Shown here: piece after piece, positions 35,295 to 44,646 of the stretch | How positions within the stretch are numbered: the stretch's first letter is position 1 | How the letters are laid out: each line of letters opens with the position of its first letter | NCBI GenBank assembly: GCA_016291655.1 | Contig: JAEEYF010000041.1 | Location: 1 to 64,000 of the forward strand | DNA: 64,000 nt | Direction of reading: 5' to 3' | Source: Lachnospiraceae bacterium | GTDB lineage: Bacteria > Bacillota > Clostridia > Lachnospirales > Lachnospiraceae | Made by a program: the position numbers and the translations under genes | The notes under the pieces: generated by a model | Databases searched by the model: none | The model's input: only the letters and a program-made list of their open reading frames with translations | Told to the model about the DNA's origin: nothing

Positions 35295-36128
35295 TCAGCC
35301 ACCTTTCAAAATTTTTTCAATCCCTTCAGTAAAACCGTCCTCATCATGTGCCGCAGTAACCATGTCTGCCGCTTCTCTGCACAGGGGAGTGGCATTTGCC
35401 ACGCATATTCCGAGTCCTGCCGCAGCCAGCATTTCAGCATCGTTGTCATTGTCACCGAATGCTACGGTATCTTTGGGCTCAAAGCCCATCATCCCGCAAA
35501 AATCCAGTATTGCATTCTTCTTTCCGCAATCCGGATTCGAGATCTCTATATAAAGAGAATCGGAATTCGTAATGTAAACGCCCCGTAATTCACTTCTTGT
35601 ACTCTCGCATAATTCCTCAAACCGTCCCTCCGGCGAGATCATTGCGATCGCATCGATTTCTCCGTCATGTTCCGAAGCAAATCTCCATATGTCGTCCACA
35701 GGGGTTCTTGTTTTTTTCACATACTCCACTCTGTGCTGATTAAAGGCCGCGGGATCGTCATAAAACTCCCTTGGAACATATGCCCGGCCTTCAACATAAA
35801 ACTCCACGGCGCATTTCCCAAGTCCGGCGTGAAATTCTTTAAATGCCTTTACAAACCCTTTCGGTAGGCATCTTTTCAGCACAGGTTTCCCGTCCGCCAA
35901 TCTGCATATGGAAGTTCCGTTCGAGGTTATCACATACTCAATTCCCGGGATATCCTTAAGGTCCACAGGAAGCGAAGCATATGCCCGCCCCGTGACGGGG
36001 ACAAAGCATATGCCCAGTTTCATAAGATCTTCTATTGTTTTTCTGTTTCTGTCGGATATGCGACTCTGCTTATCCAGCAAAGTTCGATCCAGATCAGAAA
36101 ACACACACCTTATATCCTCTGCTTTCAT
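35295..36128 (-). CDS. Cof-type HAD-IIB phosphatase
   Basis: A 277-residue HAD phosphatase. Motif [11 protein letters not shown] with nucleophile Asp12 and Asp14, motif [12 protein letters not shown] (Thr), motif III lysine in the cap-distal part ([10 protein letters not shown]) and motif [12 protein letters not shown]. The Cof subgroup dephosphorylates sugar phosphates, pyridoxal phosphate or flavin nucleotides; specificity cannot be read. The ATG overlaps the stop of the upstream lipoprotein gene by 4 bases; SD GGCGGAG. Confidence 0.9.
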   Translation of the reverse strand: MKAEDIRCVFSDLDRTLLDKQSRISDRNRKTIEDLMKLGICFVPVTGRAYASLPVDLKDIPGIEYVITSNGTSICRLADGKPVLKRCLPKGFVKAFKEFHAGLGKCAVEFYVEGRAYVPREFYDDPAAFNQHRVEYVKKTRTPVDDIWRFASEHDGEIDAIAMISPEGRFEELCESTRSELRGVYITNSDSLYIEISNPDCGKKNAILDFCGMMGFEPKDTVAFGDNDNDAEMLAAAGLGICVANATPLCREAADMVTAAHDEDGFTEGIEKILKGG

Positions 36129-37714
36129 TCTCCGCCTCCGTCATCAACATCCCCCGTAATCTCCGGAACAGGAGTCGGTGTTTCAGTCGGTGTAGGCGCA
36201 GGCGTAACATCGATCTCGTTAGCTACTGCCTCGGAGATGTTCAGCCATATTGCGGGGCGTACTCCGTAATAGCTTGCACCGGGACTCTCACCTGTAACAG
36301 AAAGCGCGCCCGTATAGGTCACCGCAGACGTGTAATTTGATCCGTTTCTTCCGGTAACTCCCGTAAGCTTTGCTCCAACGCTTCTGAGCCACCAGTTGCA
36401 GCCGATCCCCGAATCATAAACATGATTATAGTCATCCCAAAGAGCATGTTTTGCGGTCGAAAGCAAAAGACCGTGTTCAAAGGCTGTTTCCGTTCCGAAG
36501 CAGACGAGTCTCGCATCATTTGAAGTCCATTGTATATTCTTGGACTTTGAGAATTCCATGCTTGTAAATCCAAAATACCGGGTAACATCATCGGCAGAAA
36601 GCAGGAACACCCTGTCAAAGGTATCTATGCCCGGATCGGTGTCATAGGAAATACTGGTTACACCGCTTGATACGTAGGGATCCTTGTCATAGTATACATT
36701 GTATGCGTTCGGCAGATAACATCTGTTGATCGCCGGCTGCTGTTCCATAGTAAAGGCGGAATCGAAAAACTCTCCGTTCAGCCATTTTCTCAATGTACTG
36801 TTTTCCCAAACATTCCAGAAGATATCGGAGCCTGAGTAGAATGGAGCTGCTTCCAGCGCATATACGCTGAGCAGCAGCAGTTTGTCCTCCTGCTTGTCAA
36901 GTACATACCACTGTATCCATTCGCGGCCGTCAGCCTCATAATTGTTCTGCTCATATTTTCCGTAATTAACGATCTGACCGACCTTGGCCTTTTTCAGATC
37001 TGCAGTAACGGTATAGGTGACTCCGTTGATCTTAAGCGTATCCGGGAACGGAGTGGGCGTCGGTGTTGCCTCTGTGTAGTAGGCGCCGCTTATATATGCT
37101 TCCTCGCCGCCATAGATGATCCTTGCCCATCCGTTTTCGGCATATACACCGGTTCTCTTTAACCTTGTGCCTTTGCTGACGATCCCTACACGCTTGTAAT
37201 CCGCATCGGGTCCCGAACGAACGTTAAGACTGCTTACCGTTGTCCAGATGTAATCATCATAAGGAATGATCGGATCGGGGGTTGGCGTAGGCGTAGCCGT
37301 TCCAAACACCTGAGGCGTAACCGTAACGATCGGCGTCGGCGTATTCGTCGGCGTCGGTGTGTCCGTAGGCGTAGGCGTCAGTGTCGGCGTAGGCGTATCC
37401 GTGGGAGTAGGTGTGGGTGTCGGCGTATCCGTGGGAGTAGGTGTCGGCGTCGGTGTCAGCGTCGGCGTGAAGGTCGGAGTCGGACTCAGTTCTGTCCTGT
37501 TCTCTTCTGCCAGTCTGAGCCTTTCCGCCTCATTTTCCGCATCGAGCATCTGAAGAAAGTGCTGTGCGCACATTCCGTCCTTATATGCCCTGTTGGGACA
37601 GCCCTCAAAGCTGCACCACCCGTTTTCTTTATGTTGTCCGGTATTAAAAAGACTGCAGCCCGATGTTAAAAGACAGATCAAGCATAAGGCTGCAATCCAT
37701 TTTTTATGTTTCAT
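36125..37714 (-). CDS. Surface lipoprotein with Thr-Pro stalk, SH3 and DUF6273-like domains
   Basis: A 529-residue lipoprotein. Lipobox LLTSGC places the lipidated Cys at 20. A short Cys-rich piece follows ([21 protein letters not shown], about 33-53, a possible metal-binding knot), then a Thr-Pro repeat stalk (about 77-150), an SH3b domain ([17 protein letters not shown], about 158-215), a second short TP linker and a DUF6273-like domain (about 235-500; [19 protein letters not shown] in part, and WWLRSVG). It should project from the membrane through the wall. Function of DUF6273 is unknown; display or adhesion is a guess. Confidence 0.8.
   Translation of the reverse strand: MKHKKWIAALCLICLLTSGCSLFNTGQHKENGWCSFEGCPNRAYKDGMCAQHFLQMLDAENEAERLRLAEENRTELSPTPTFTPTLTPTPTPTPTDTPTPTPTPTDTPTPTLTPTPTDTPTPTNTPTPIVTVTPQVFGTATPTPTPDPIIPYDDYIWTTVSSLNVRSGPDADYKRVGIVSKGTRLKRTGVYAENGWARIIYGGEEAYISGAYYTEATPTPTPFPDTLKINGVTYTVTADLKKAKVGQIVNYGKYEQNNYEADGREWIQWYVLDKQEDKLLLLSVYALEAAPFYSGSDIFWNVWENSTLRKWLNGEFFDSAFTMEQQPAINRCYLPNAYNVYYDKDPYVSSGVTSISYDTDPGIDTFDRVFLLSADDVTRYFGFTSMEFSKSKNIQWTSNDARLVCFGTETAFEHGLLLSTAKHALWDDYNHVYDSGIGCNWWLRSVGAKLTGVTGRNGSNYTSAVTYTGALSVTGESPGASYYGVRPAIWLNISEAVANEIDVTPAPTPTETPTPVPEITGDVDDGGGE
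37280..37490. repeat. Tandem minisatellite encoding the Thr-Pro stalk
   Basis: Imperfect tandem units of GTCGGCGTAGGCGTATCC type (6-18 bases, plus-strand reading) encode the [10 protein letters not shown] repeats of the lipoprotein. Such arrays are prone to slippage, so stalk length may vary between strains. Confidence 0.75.
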
Positions 37715-37774
37715 TAATTTCGGAACCTCCGATAGAATTCCTGTTTACTTTACGTTTGAACCGAAAGGAAAAAT

Positions 37775-38134
37775 CTATTTTTTATGTCCCCTAAGTACAA
37801 GGTAAGGTGCCCCAAAACCAAGGCAGCATATATCCCAAGCCTTAAAGAGCCAATCAACGCCGCTGACCTTAAGGGCATATTTCAACAGGACTATAACCGC
37901 TATCCAAACAAGAAAAACAGCACTGACACCGGCAAGAGTGTTGTTTTTTCCACCCATAATGCCCGTATAGACCAAAACGTCGATAGCCAGAGCGGCAAGT
38001 GCGAAAAGATCCGTCAGCAGCCTCGGTTTGAACTGTTCCAGAATGCCGATTTGCACTCCGGTATAGGCCTGAAAGATCACTATCCCCAAAAGCACCCATA
38101 AAACAACGTTGAGAAAATGTGCTATAACTTTCAT
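37775..38134 (-). CDS. Small four-helix membrane protein, unknown function
   Basis: A 119-residue protein of four hydrophobic segments (about 4-24, 35-57, 64-86, 95-112) and short loops, not recognised. The ATG at 38134 is 7 bases after GGAGG; the longer frame start lacks an SD. A long palindrome (38155-38188) lies directly upstream. Confidence 0.65.
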   Translation of the reverse strand: MKVIAHFLNVVLWVLLGIVIFQAYTGVQIGILEQFKPRLLTDLFALAALAIDVLVYTGIMGGKNNTLAGVSAVFLVWIAVIVLLKYALKVSGVDWLFKAWDICCLGFGAPYLVLRGHKK

Positions 38135-38154
38135 GAATTCACCTCCGATGTGAT

Positions 38155-38188
38155 ATAAAATGATCACTTATCTAAGCGATCATTTTAT
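38155..38188 (-). terminator. Terminator-like palindrome after the hydF-nadE-HD operon
   Basis: Inverted repeat with 16-bp arms (38155-38170, 38173-38188; one G-U) and a 2-base loop, AT-rich, with AAAA/TTTT ends inside the stem. It may terminate the HD gene transcript (stop at 38217); an operator for the 119-residue protein is the alternative. Confidence 0.55.
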
Positions 38189-38216
38189 CATAAAAAATTC
38201 CATGTAACAACACAAA

Positions 38217-38747
38217 CTATTGTTTTTCCGACTGCTGCATCAGTCCAAACTCCTTTTTCATCGCAACATTTCTGGATTTCTCGTTAAAATAGGCTTCTGC
38301 CGGATTTCTGAGCCAGTGCTGCATAGCATCCGCATCCTTTAAGATTTCGGAGAACTCATCATCGCTTCTGTTCTTATCCGAATGATTGGCTATCCCTGTG
38401 CAGATCATGGTCAATTCATCCTCCGAAAACATGTTTGTCATTTCCAGAATATGCCATGCCCTTAACGCACTTCTTTTAGCATGATCCGTGGGATTGATGC
38501 CGTTTTCGTATTTCGCGATGTCATGAAGCATACCCGCTATGCAGGCAAGCTCCGCAAATTCTCCGTCATGCCCGCGCTTGAATGCGATCAGAGCACATGC
38601 CTGTCCCACTCCGTACAGATGAACATATGCCTCTCTCTGTACCTCCGGATCGTCAAACCCCATAATGAGCTTGTCCAAATCTTTTCTCACAATGTCAACT
38701 CTGGTGAGCTGTCTTTCATAGTCTGCCATTTTATCCTCTTTTATCAT
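38217..38747 (-). CDS. HD-domain phosphohydrolase-like protein
   Basis: A 176-residue HD-superfamily protein: LHDIAKYE with His75-Asp76 and a later Asp in KDADAMQHWL (about 137) give the metal-site residues; the first His may lie in HLYGVGQA. It is too short to include other domains. Likely a phosphohydrolase on nucleotides or similar; substrate not evident. The ATG overlaps the nadE stop by 4 bases; a second in-frame ATG at 38729 with AGAGG is an alternative start. Confidence 0.8.
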   Translation of the reverse strand: MIKEDKMADYERQLTRVDIVRKDLDKLIMGFDDPEVQREAYVHLYGVGQACALIAFKRGHDGEFAELACIAGMLHDIAKYENGINPTDHAKRSALRAWHILEMTNMFSEDELTMICTGIANHSDKNRSDDEFSEILKDADAMQHWLRNPAEAYFNEKSRNVAMKKEFGLMQQSEKQ

Positions 38748-40657
38748 TTTATCCTTTCAAGGCTTTCCAGCCATAGGGAAGCCACAGCATCCGAGGGCAT
38801 CCTTAGGTCTCCTCTCGGTGAAACCGCAACGCTTCCGACCTTTGGTCCGTCCGGCAGGCAGGAACGTTTGAACTGCTGGGCAAAAAAGCGCTTGCAAAAG
38901 ACCTTGAGCCACTTAAGGACGGTCTCTTTGTCATACTTTCCCGAAAAGGCCGAAAGCGCTATCCTGTAGATCTTATCCGGCGCGTAGCCGTTCCTCAGCA
39001 TATGGTAAAGGAAGAAATCATGCAATTCATAGGGTCCGACGAGATCTTCCGTTTTTTGTGAAATGTTTCCTTCGGTGGGCGGCAAAAGCTCGGGGCTTAC
39101 AGGTGTATCAAGCACATCCAGCAGAACCTTTTCAGTCTCTTTGTCGCCGCAGGTGTCGGCATAGAAACGCACAAGATGCCTTACCAATGTCTTGGGCACG
39201 CCCACGTTAACGGCATACATGGACATGTGATCGCCGTTATAGGTAGCCCATCCGAGAGCAAGCTCGGAAAGATCTCCGGTCCCGATCACTATTCCGCCGT
39301 TCTTGTTCGCAAGATCCATGAGCACCTGAGTCCTCTCCCTTGCCTGACCGTTTTCATAGGTAATATCATGAACCTGCATATCCTGACCGATATCCGAAAA
39401 ATGCAGTTTCACCGCTTTCTTAAGATCCACTTCCTTAAGGGTGGCGCCTATGCTCTTCGTAAGTCTCACGGCATTGTCGTGAGTCCTGTCCGTGGTTCCG
39501 AAGCAAGGCATGGTAACCGCAAGTATGTTGCTTCTCGGAATTCCCAGTATGTCAAAAGCCTTTGCGGTAACAAGCAACGCCAGCGTGGAATCCAGACCGC
39601 CCGAAATGCCTATGGTCGCATTCTTACAGCCTATGGCCTTAAGCCGCTTTTCAAGGCCTCTCGCCTGAATGGAAAGGATCTGCTCACAACGGGCATTTCT
39701 CGTGATCTCATCCCCCGGTACAAAAGGTTTGTCCGGGAACACTCTTGAAAGCTTTGTTTGTTCGATGTTATCAAAAGAAAAGCCCACGATACGACAACTG
39801 TCCGCCGTTCCTTCAAAGGTGTTCATCCTTCTTCTGTCATGAACCAGTCTTTCCGTATCGATGTCCGCCAGAATGGCGCCTGTAGAAAACAGCCTGCTCT
39901 CAGCAAGGATCTCTCCGTTCTCGCATATAAGGTCATGTCCTGCATATACCGTATCCTGCGTAGACTCTCCTTCTCCCGCGGAGGCATAAACATATCCTGC
40001 GACCAGCCTTGCACTCGTCATGGAAACAAGATTCCTTCTGTAAACGTCCTTACTGACCAGTTCATTGCTGGCGGAAAGGTTTACGATCACGGTAGCGCCG
40101 TTAAGGGCAAGTCGTGTGGAAGGCGTGTCCGGAACCCATATGTCCTCGCAAAGCTCGCAGCCCACCAAAAGCTTCGGAAAGTTTTCGCATTTAAACAGGA
40201 TATTCTCCCCAAAAGGAACCTTTGTACCAAAGAGATCAACTTCCCTCTCGAAGCCCTTTCCCGACGTGAAATGCCTCATTTCGTAGAACTCGCCGTAGGA
40301 GGGAATAAAATGCTTGGGAACCATTCCCAAAACCTGTCCGTTTTTAATCGCCGCCGCAACATTGTACAGCTTGCCGTCCGCCTCGCAGGGCAGCCCCACA
40401 AAGATCAGGGCATCCAGCGACGCTGTTTCTTCCGCCACCTTCCTTAAGCCCTCTTTTGCTTTTTTCAGCAACAGATCCTGCAGAAAAAGGTCATTGCAGG
40501 TGTATCCCGTAATGCACAATTCCGGAAAAACAAGGAGCTTTGCTCCTTTTGCGACAGCTTCCTTCGCCTCATCGATCACTGCCTTCACATTATGATCGAC
40601 ATCGGCAACCCTGATCTCCGGCGTTATCGCCGCTACCTTCAAAAATCCGTCTTGCAT
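38744..40657 (-). CDS. nadE: Glutamine-dependent NAD+ synthetase
   Basis: A 637-residue two-domain enzyme making NAD+ from deamido-NAD+, ATP and glutamine. N-terminal nitrilase-type glutaminase (residues 1-300): Glu46 in FPELCITGY, the Lys in KHFIPSYGEFYE, and the Cys in VGCELCEDIW. C-terminal synthetase: PP-loop ISGGLDSTLAL and TGDLSELALGW. Length fits the fused glutamine-dependent form. It is 12 bases after hydF in the same direction. Confidence 0.96.
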   Translation of the reverse strand: MQDGFLKVAAITPEIRVADVDHNVKAVIDEAKEAVAKGAKLLVFPELCITGYTCNDLFLQDLLLKKAKEGLRKVAEETASLDALIFVGLPCEADGKLYNVAAAIKNGQVLGMVPKHFIPSYGEFYEMRHFTSGKGFEREVDLFGTKVPFGENILFKCENFPKLLVGCELCEDIWVPDTPSTRLALNGATVIVNLSASNELVSKDVYRRNLVSMTSARLVAGYVYASAGEGESTQDTVYAGHDLICENGEILAESRLFSTGAILADIDTERLVHDRRRMNTFEGTADSCRIVGFSFDNIEQTKLSRVFPDKPFVPGDEITRNARCEQILSIQARGLEKRLKAIGCKNATIGISGGLDSTLALLVTAKAFDILGIPRSNILAVTMPCFGTTDRTHDNAVRLTKSIGATLKEVDLKKAVKLHFSDIGQDMQVHDITYENGQARERTQVLMDLANKNGGIVIGTGDLSELALGWATYNGDHMSMYAVNVGVPKTLVRHLVRFYADTCGDKETEKVLLDVLDTPVSPELLPPTEGNISQKTEDLVGPYELHDFFLYHMLRNGYAPDKIYRIALSAFSGKYDKETVLKWLKVFCKRFFAQQFKRSCLPDGPKVGSVAVSPRGDLRMPSDAVASLWLESLERIK

Positions 40658-40669
40658 ATCAATTCTCCG

Positions 40670-41878
40670 TTAAAAATCCAAGTCTCTGTATTCGGGCAAG
40701 GGTGAAAGGCTCCGTTTCAATATGCCCTTCATTCTTGCAATTGCCATTCCGTAATTGGTGATAGGTACGTTCTGCGTCTCCGCGATCGCTATCCTGCTTT
40801 GCATCTCCCTTTCATTCAGCATGCAGCCTCCGCAATGAATGACCAGGGCATATCCGGAAAGATCCTCCGGGAAGCCCGTTCCCGAAGAGGTCTCTATGAT
40901 CAGCTTCTTACCGGTAAAATTTCTGAGCCAGTTCGGTATCTTTACCGTTCCTATGTCACCGCATTGACGGTGATGCGTACAGCCCTCGCTCATCAATATC
41001 CTGTCTCCGTCCTTCAGATCGTCGATCTTGGCAACACCCTTGACCGATGCGGCAAGTGTGCCCTTGTAACGACTCATGAGTATCGAAAAGGACGTAAGCA
41101 TAACATCCTTGGGTGTATCCTCGTTAACCTTTGAAAAGGCCTGAGAATCCGTTATTACAAGCTTGGGCTTTTTACCCAAAGCATCAAGTGCATCCTTAAG
41201 ACGATCCTCCTGGACCACCACATTGATGCCACCCGCATCCAGAATGTCACGGATCGCCTGCTGCTGCGGAAGAATGAGTCTGCCTTTCGGAGCAGCCGCA
41301 TCTACGGGAGTGACCAGCACGCATATGTCTCCCGGATCGATCAGGTCTCCCACAAGCTTTAGTTTTACATCATCGGTTTTTGTGAGATGAGCTATCATCT
41401 CCTTTAGCTGACCGATGTTGTCATTGTTTTTCGCGGACACATAGATGATGTTGTCCATGGAAAAATCTCTCTGTGCGGAGGTAAGAAGATCCGCTTTATT
41501 CATAACTATTATGTAATTGATATTCTTTTCTTTAAAAAGTGAGATCAGTTCTTCGTCAGCGCGACCTATGCCCTTCTCGGCATCCACCACCAAAACCGCA
41601 ATGTCCGTCTTTCCGAGAACCTGCCGTGTTTTCCTTACGCGCAGCTCTCCAAGTTCGCCGACATCGTCGATGCCCGGAGTGTCGATTATCTCCACCGGTC
41701 CCAAAGGGAGCAGTTCCATGGATTTAAAAACAGGATCCGTCGTAGTACCCGGAGTATCGGAAACAATTGCCAGCTGCTGCCCCGTAACCGCATTCACTAT
41801 GCTGGATTTACCCGCGTTTCTTCTTCCGAAAAATCCTATATGCACTCTTTCGCCCATAGGTGTGTCATTTAATCCCAT
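40670..41878 (-). CDS. hydF: [FeFe]-hydrogenase H-cluster maturation GTPase HydF
   Basis: A 402-residue GTPase and scaffold for the di-iron subcluster of [FeFe] hydrogenase. GTP-binding P-loop GRRNAGKS at 18-25, G2/G3 in TTTDPVF and DTPGIDD, NKAD, and the C-terminal iron-sulfur cysteines in CTHHRQCGDIG and HCGGC. HydE and HydG are not in the window. Its SD (GGGAGG, complement of 41887-41892) is also the 3' arm of the upstream terminator hairpin, so translation or transcription may be tuned there. Confidence 0.95.
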   Translation of the reverse strand: MGLNDTPMGERVHIGFFGRRNAGKSSIVNAVTGQQLAIVSDTPGTTTDPVFKSMELLPLGPVEIIDTPGIDDVGELGELRVRKTRQVLGKTDIAVLVVDAEKGIGRADEELISLFKEKNINYIIVMNKADLLTSAQRDFSMDNIIYVSAKNNDNIGQLKEMIAHLTKTDDVKLKLVGDLIDPGDICVLVTPVDAAAPKGRLILPQQQAIRDILDAGGINVVVQEDRLKDALDALGKKPKLVITDSQAFSKVNEDTPKDVMLTSFSILMSRYKGTLAASVKGVAKIDDLKDGDRILMSEGCTHHRQCGDIGTVKIPNWLRNFTGKKLIIETSSGTGFPEDLSGYALVIHCGGCMLNEREMQSRIAIAETQNVPITNYGMAIARMKGILKRSLSPLPEYRDLDF

Positions 41879-41880
41879 AG

Positions 41881-41927
41881 AAAAAACCTCCCTGAAAATG
41901 ATATTAAGATAATATCATAACGGGAGG
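41881..41927 (-). terminator. Hairpin that both terminates the accessory cluster and contains the hydF SD
   Basis: On the minus strand: CCTCCC (complement of 41922-41927), then a perfect ATGATATTA/TAATATCAT inner stem (41898-41906 and 41910-41918), then GGGAGG (complement of 41887-41892) followed by TTTTTT (41881-41886) and the hydF ATG at 41878. Folded, it is a textbook terminator; the GGGAGG is also the only hydF ribosome binding site. Confidence 0.75.
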
Positions 41928-41950
41928 CAGAAAACAAACAAATGTTTACT

Positions 41951-43975
41951 TTAACGGGCGTTCTGTTCACTTTTATTCTTTTTAGCCAAACACAGGAAGC
42001 TTAGATATATGCTCCATACTCCAAAGAAGATCATGGCGATCAATACCAGATAATACAACCGATCTGCCTTTGTATATACCTCATTGACATTACGCAAGAT
42101 CAGGTTTTCGGGTCTGGCAACATTATCATTTAAATATGCCATACCGTTCCATAAGAAATGAGATGTCACGCACAGATATAAAGATTTTGTCCTGACGTAA
42201 ACAAAACCGAGTACGATTCCGATCAAAAATGCAATGAGCTTATTTCCTTCCCCTTGGTGAAAGGCCGCAAAGATTAATGAAGAAATAACAACCGATGCAA
42301 TTTTCCCATATTTTTCAAAATAGCGGCATAAAAATCCTCTGAATAAAAACTCCTCTCCGACTGCGCCCCAGACCGCATAGCAAAAGACTGAAGTAACTAC
42401 ATTCAGAGGCGTGATCCCTTCAGCTATGACCAAAGCTTCCTCGATCGGCTCAGACTTAAAGACAGCTCCCGCTGTTTTTGCCAGAATATACGAGACATAG
42501 GCGAACACTACTCCGAAAAGCAAAAGGATGACATATTTCTTCCCGACTTTTTCAACAGGTTCTTTTTTGTTTTTCCAAAACAGGTGAATAAACAGTACCG
42601 CAAAGCCCAAAAATACCATTTCTGTCAGCATTGTATTCAATCTGTCATCTTTTACAAAGTTTTCCGCCAAGCCGATGACTATTAACGGAATAAACACCGT
42701 CACACAGATCAACGCTATTACAAGCGCATCGTACAAAAAGTTCTCTCCGTACTTTCTGACAGCTTTATGTATCCTGTTTGCACGTTCATCGGTGTCACCA
42801 AAAAAAGCATCATCAAAAACCGCATAATATGCAATGATCCCACATATGATCGATATACCCATACAGGTGATCGCAGTCAGCAATATTGTTTTTATGTCTA
42901 TTGTGTAATTAAACATAATAAGATCATAAAAGCCGGACAGCATATATTGATAAAACGAATCAACAGCCGGACTCAAAAGCAACATAACAATAATACCGAA
43001 TACGGTTCCCACGATGCCCTGAATCAAGGTCAGCAATACGGAAAACGTAAGCAAATAACCTCTTTTACATCCACACATGAACATTAATCTGTAAAACTCT
43101 TTATTGCTCGCTATTGATTCAACCATGATATTGATCATGCCGACAGCTACGAATCCAAACAGCACAACCGATACAACCATTACTTTATTAAGAAAGCCTT
43201 CACCTATTTCCTCATTGTAATCAATGGCTTCATTACGCTGCCCCGGACGGATGCCATTATCAAGAAATATTTGAACATTCCTATCGTAATCATCTTCCGA
43301 ACCAAGCTCATAATCAATAACATCTATATAAAACGAAGTTTCATCATTGTCAGATATTGGGATAAAAATATCTCCGTATGCTATGGATGAATCAAGATCG
43401 GCGGGAATCACGCCATTTACTTTTCCCTTAACTTCAACACCGTCCAATTCCCTTATCGAAAGAGAAACAGTCCCCCCGACAATATCATCATGTGATAGCC
43501 CGATCCTTCCGATGAAATCTTCGGTAACCCAGATTCCTTTTTCATTCCCGTTGCTCACATCTTTGATAAACTCTTTTTCAGCATCGAGAATAAACGACTC
43601 ATTTTCCAGATAACCTCTGCATCTGCATCGATCCACGATCTCTTTTCCATTGATGCAAACCTGTTCCGGATAAAGCTCCGAAAGCATTCTTACTTTATTA
43701 CTTCCGAGCTGCTTCATTACGTCTTTAAAAAAATCACGATCACGTTCATCTATTCTCACCTTATTGCCAGAACCATATGCAAACGAGCCCCCATCTACGG
43801 TAAACACCTTTTTAATAAGCCTGTTTGCTTCGGACGGATTACGTGTACTGCTGTTATACGAAAGAATAATACTGAAGAATACCGAAACTATGGCAAAATT
43901 CACCCAGCATATGATATATTTGGTTTTATTCCTGATCATCCATTTGGTGATCAATCTCAAAGTATTGATAATCAT
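41951..43975 (-). CDS. FtsX-like permease fused to a CPBP intramembrane protease
   Basis: A 674-residue fusion. Residues about 1-400 look like an FtsX/MacB-type permease: one helix (20-40), a large extracytoplasmic region (about 45-260) and three helices (around 265-295, 315-345, 365-395). From about 420 a CPBP domain follows, with GEEFLFRG (Glu541-Glu542 and Arg546), FAAFH (His573) and HFLWN (His606, Asn610), all catalytic positions intact. CPBP proteins often give self-immunity in bacteriocin loci; joining one to an exporter permease is unusual. The gene starts 8 bases after the ATPase (SD GAGGGG) and ends the coupled four-gene operon. Confidence 0.8.
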   Translation of the reverse strand: MIINTLRLITKWMIRNKTKYIICWVNFAIVSVFFSIILSYNSSTRNPSEANRLIKKVFTVDGGSFAYGSGNKVRIDERDRDFFKDVMKQLGSNKVRMLSELYPEQVCINGKEIVDRCRCRGYLENESFILDAEKEFIKDVSNGNEKGIWVTEDFIGRIGLSHDDIVGGTVSLSIRELDGVEVKGKVNGVIPADLDSSIAYGDIFIPISDNDETSFYIDVIDYELGSEDDYDRNVQIFLDNGIRPGQRNEAIDYNEEIGEGFLNKVMVVSVVLFGFVAVGMINIMVESIASNKEFYRLMFMCGCKRGYLLTFSVLLTLIQGIVGTVFGIIVMLLLSPAVDSFYQYMLSGFYDLIMFNYTIDIKTILLTAITCMGISIICGIIAYYAVFDDAFFGDTDERANRIHKAVRKYGENFLYDALVIALICVTVFIPLIVIGLAENFVKDDRLNTMLTEMVFLGFAVLFIHLFWKNKKEPVEKVGKKYVILLLFGVVFAYVSYILAKTAGAVFKSEPIEEALVIAEGITPLNVVTSVFCYAVWGAVGEEFLFRGFLCRYFEKYGKIASVVISSLIFAAFHQGEGNKLIAFLIGIVLGFVYVRTKSLYLCVTSHFLWNGMAYLNDNVARPENLILRNVNEVYTKADRLYYLVLIAMIFFGVWSIYLSFLCLAKKNKSEQNAR

Positions 43976-43983
43976 TTTTCCCC

Positions 43984-44646
43984 TCAGACTAATTTCCCGT
44001 CATGTAACACCAGTTTTCTTGGTGCCATAGCTGCAAGATCCATATCATGTGTCACCAGGATAAGAGTTTTCCCCTTAGACATTCGCAGAATATTATCCAT
44101 GATCTCTTTGCCGGTTTTTTCATCAAGGTTTCCTGTGGGCTCATCTGCAAGTATAATGGACGGATCGTTTATCAATGCTCTTGCTATACAGACTCTTTGC
44201 CTTTCGCCTCCCGACAGTTCGGATGGTTTATGCCCTGACCTTTGTTCAAGTCCAACCATTCTCAACATATCTAAAGCCTTTGCAACATATTCTTTTTTCT
44301 TAAGTCCCGAAATCATCAAAGGAAGTGCAACATTTTCAATGGCAGTGAGTGATTCCTCCAGCATGAAGGACTGGTATATAAAGCCAATGTGTTTATTTCT
44401 AAACTCCGACAGATCTCCCGGCTTCATCTTTGTCACGTCCAGACCATCTATGATCAATCTTCCTTCCGACGGTCGTAATATAGTTCCGAGGATTTTTAAT
44501 AACGTGCTTTTCCCCGCTCCCGACTTTCCGATGATCGATACAAATTCCCCGTCTTCTATGTTCAGATTTATATCTTCCAAAGCCTTTACAAAAACCGAGG
44601 AATCAGTTTTCCCATATGTTTTGCATATGCTCTCGCATAAGATCAT
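43984..44646 (-). CDS. ABC transporter ATPase, LolD/MacB type
   Basis: A 220-residue ATPase: Walker A GKSGAGKST (about 38-46), Q-loop in FIYQSFML, signature LSGGERQRV (about 143-151), Walker B IILADEPTGNLDEKTG and switch His in VTHD. This subgroup pairs with FtsX/MacB-type permeases that export or extract peptides and lipoproteins, or detoxify antimicrobial peptides. Its ATG overlaps the previous stop by 4 bases, and an FtsX-like gene lies on either side in the operon, so it probably energises a heteromeric permease. Confidence 0.93.
   Translation of the reverse strand: MILCESICKTYGKTDSSVFVKALEDINLNIEDGEFVSIIGKSGAGKSTLLKILGTILRPSEGRLIIDGLDVTKMKPGDLSEFRNKHIGFIYQSFMLEESLTAIENVALPLMISGLKKKEYVAKALDMLRMVGLEQRSGHKPSELSGGERQRVCIARALINDPSIILADEPTGNLDEKTGKEIMDNILRMSKGKTLILVTHDMDLAAMAPRKLVLHDGKLV

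Noticed and set aside
37330..37490. Repeat array resembling a CRISPR
   Set aside because: Units are short, contiguous and in frame with Thr-Pro codons of a lipoprotein; there are no unique spacers.
41879..41950. Duplicate of the tmRNA 3' end (attachment site) at the left end of the accessory cluster
   Set aside because: No copy of the GGTTCGACTCCCCTCAGG region was found there or elsewhere in the window.
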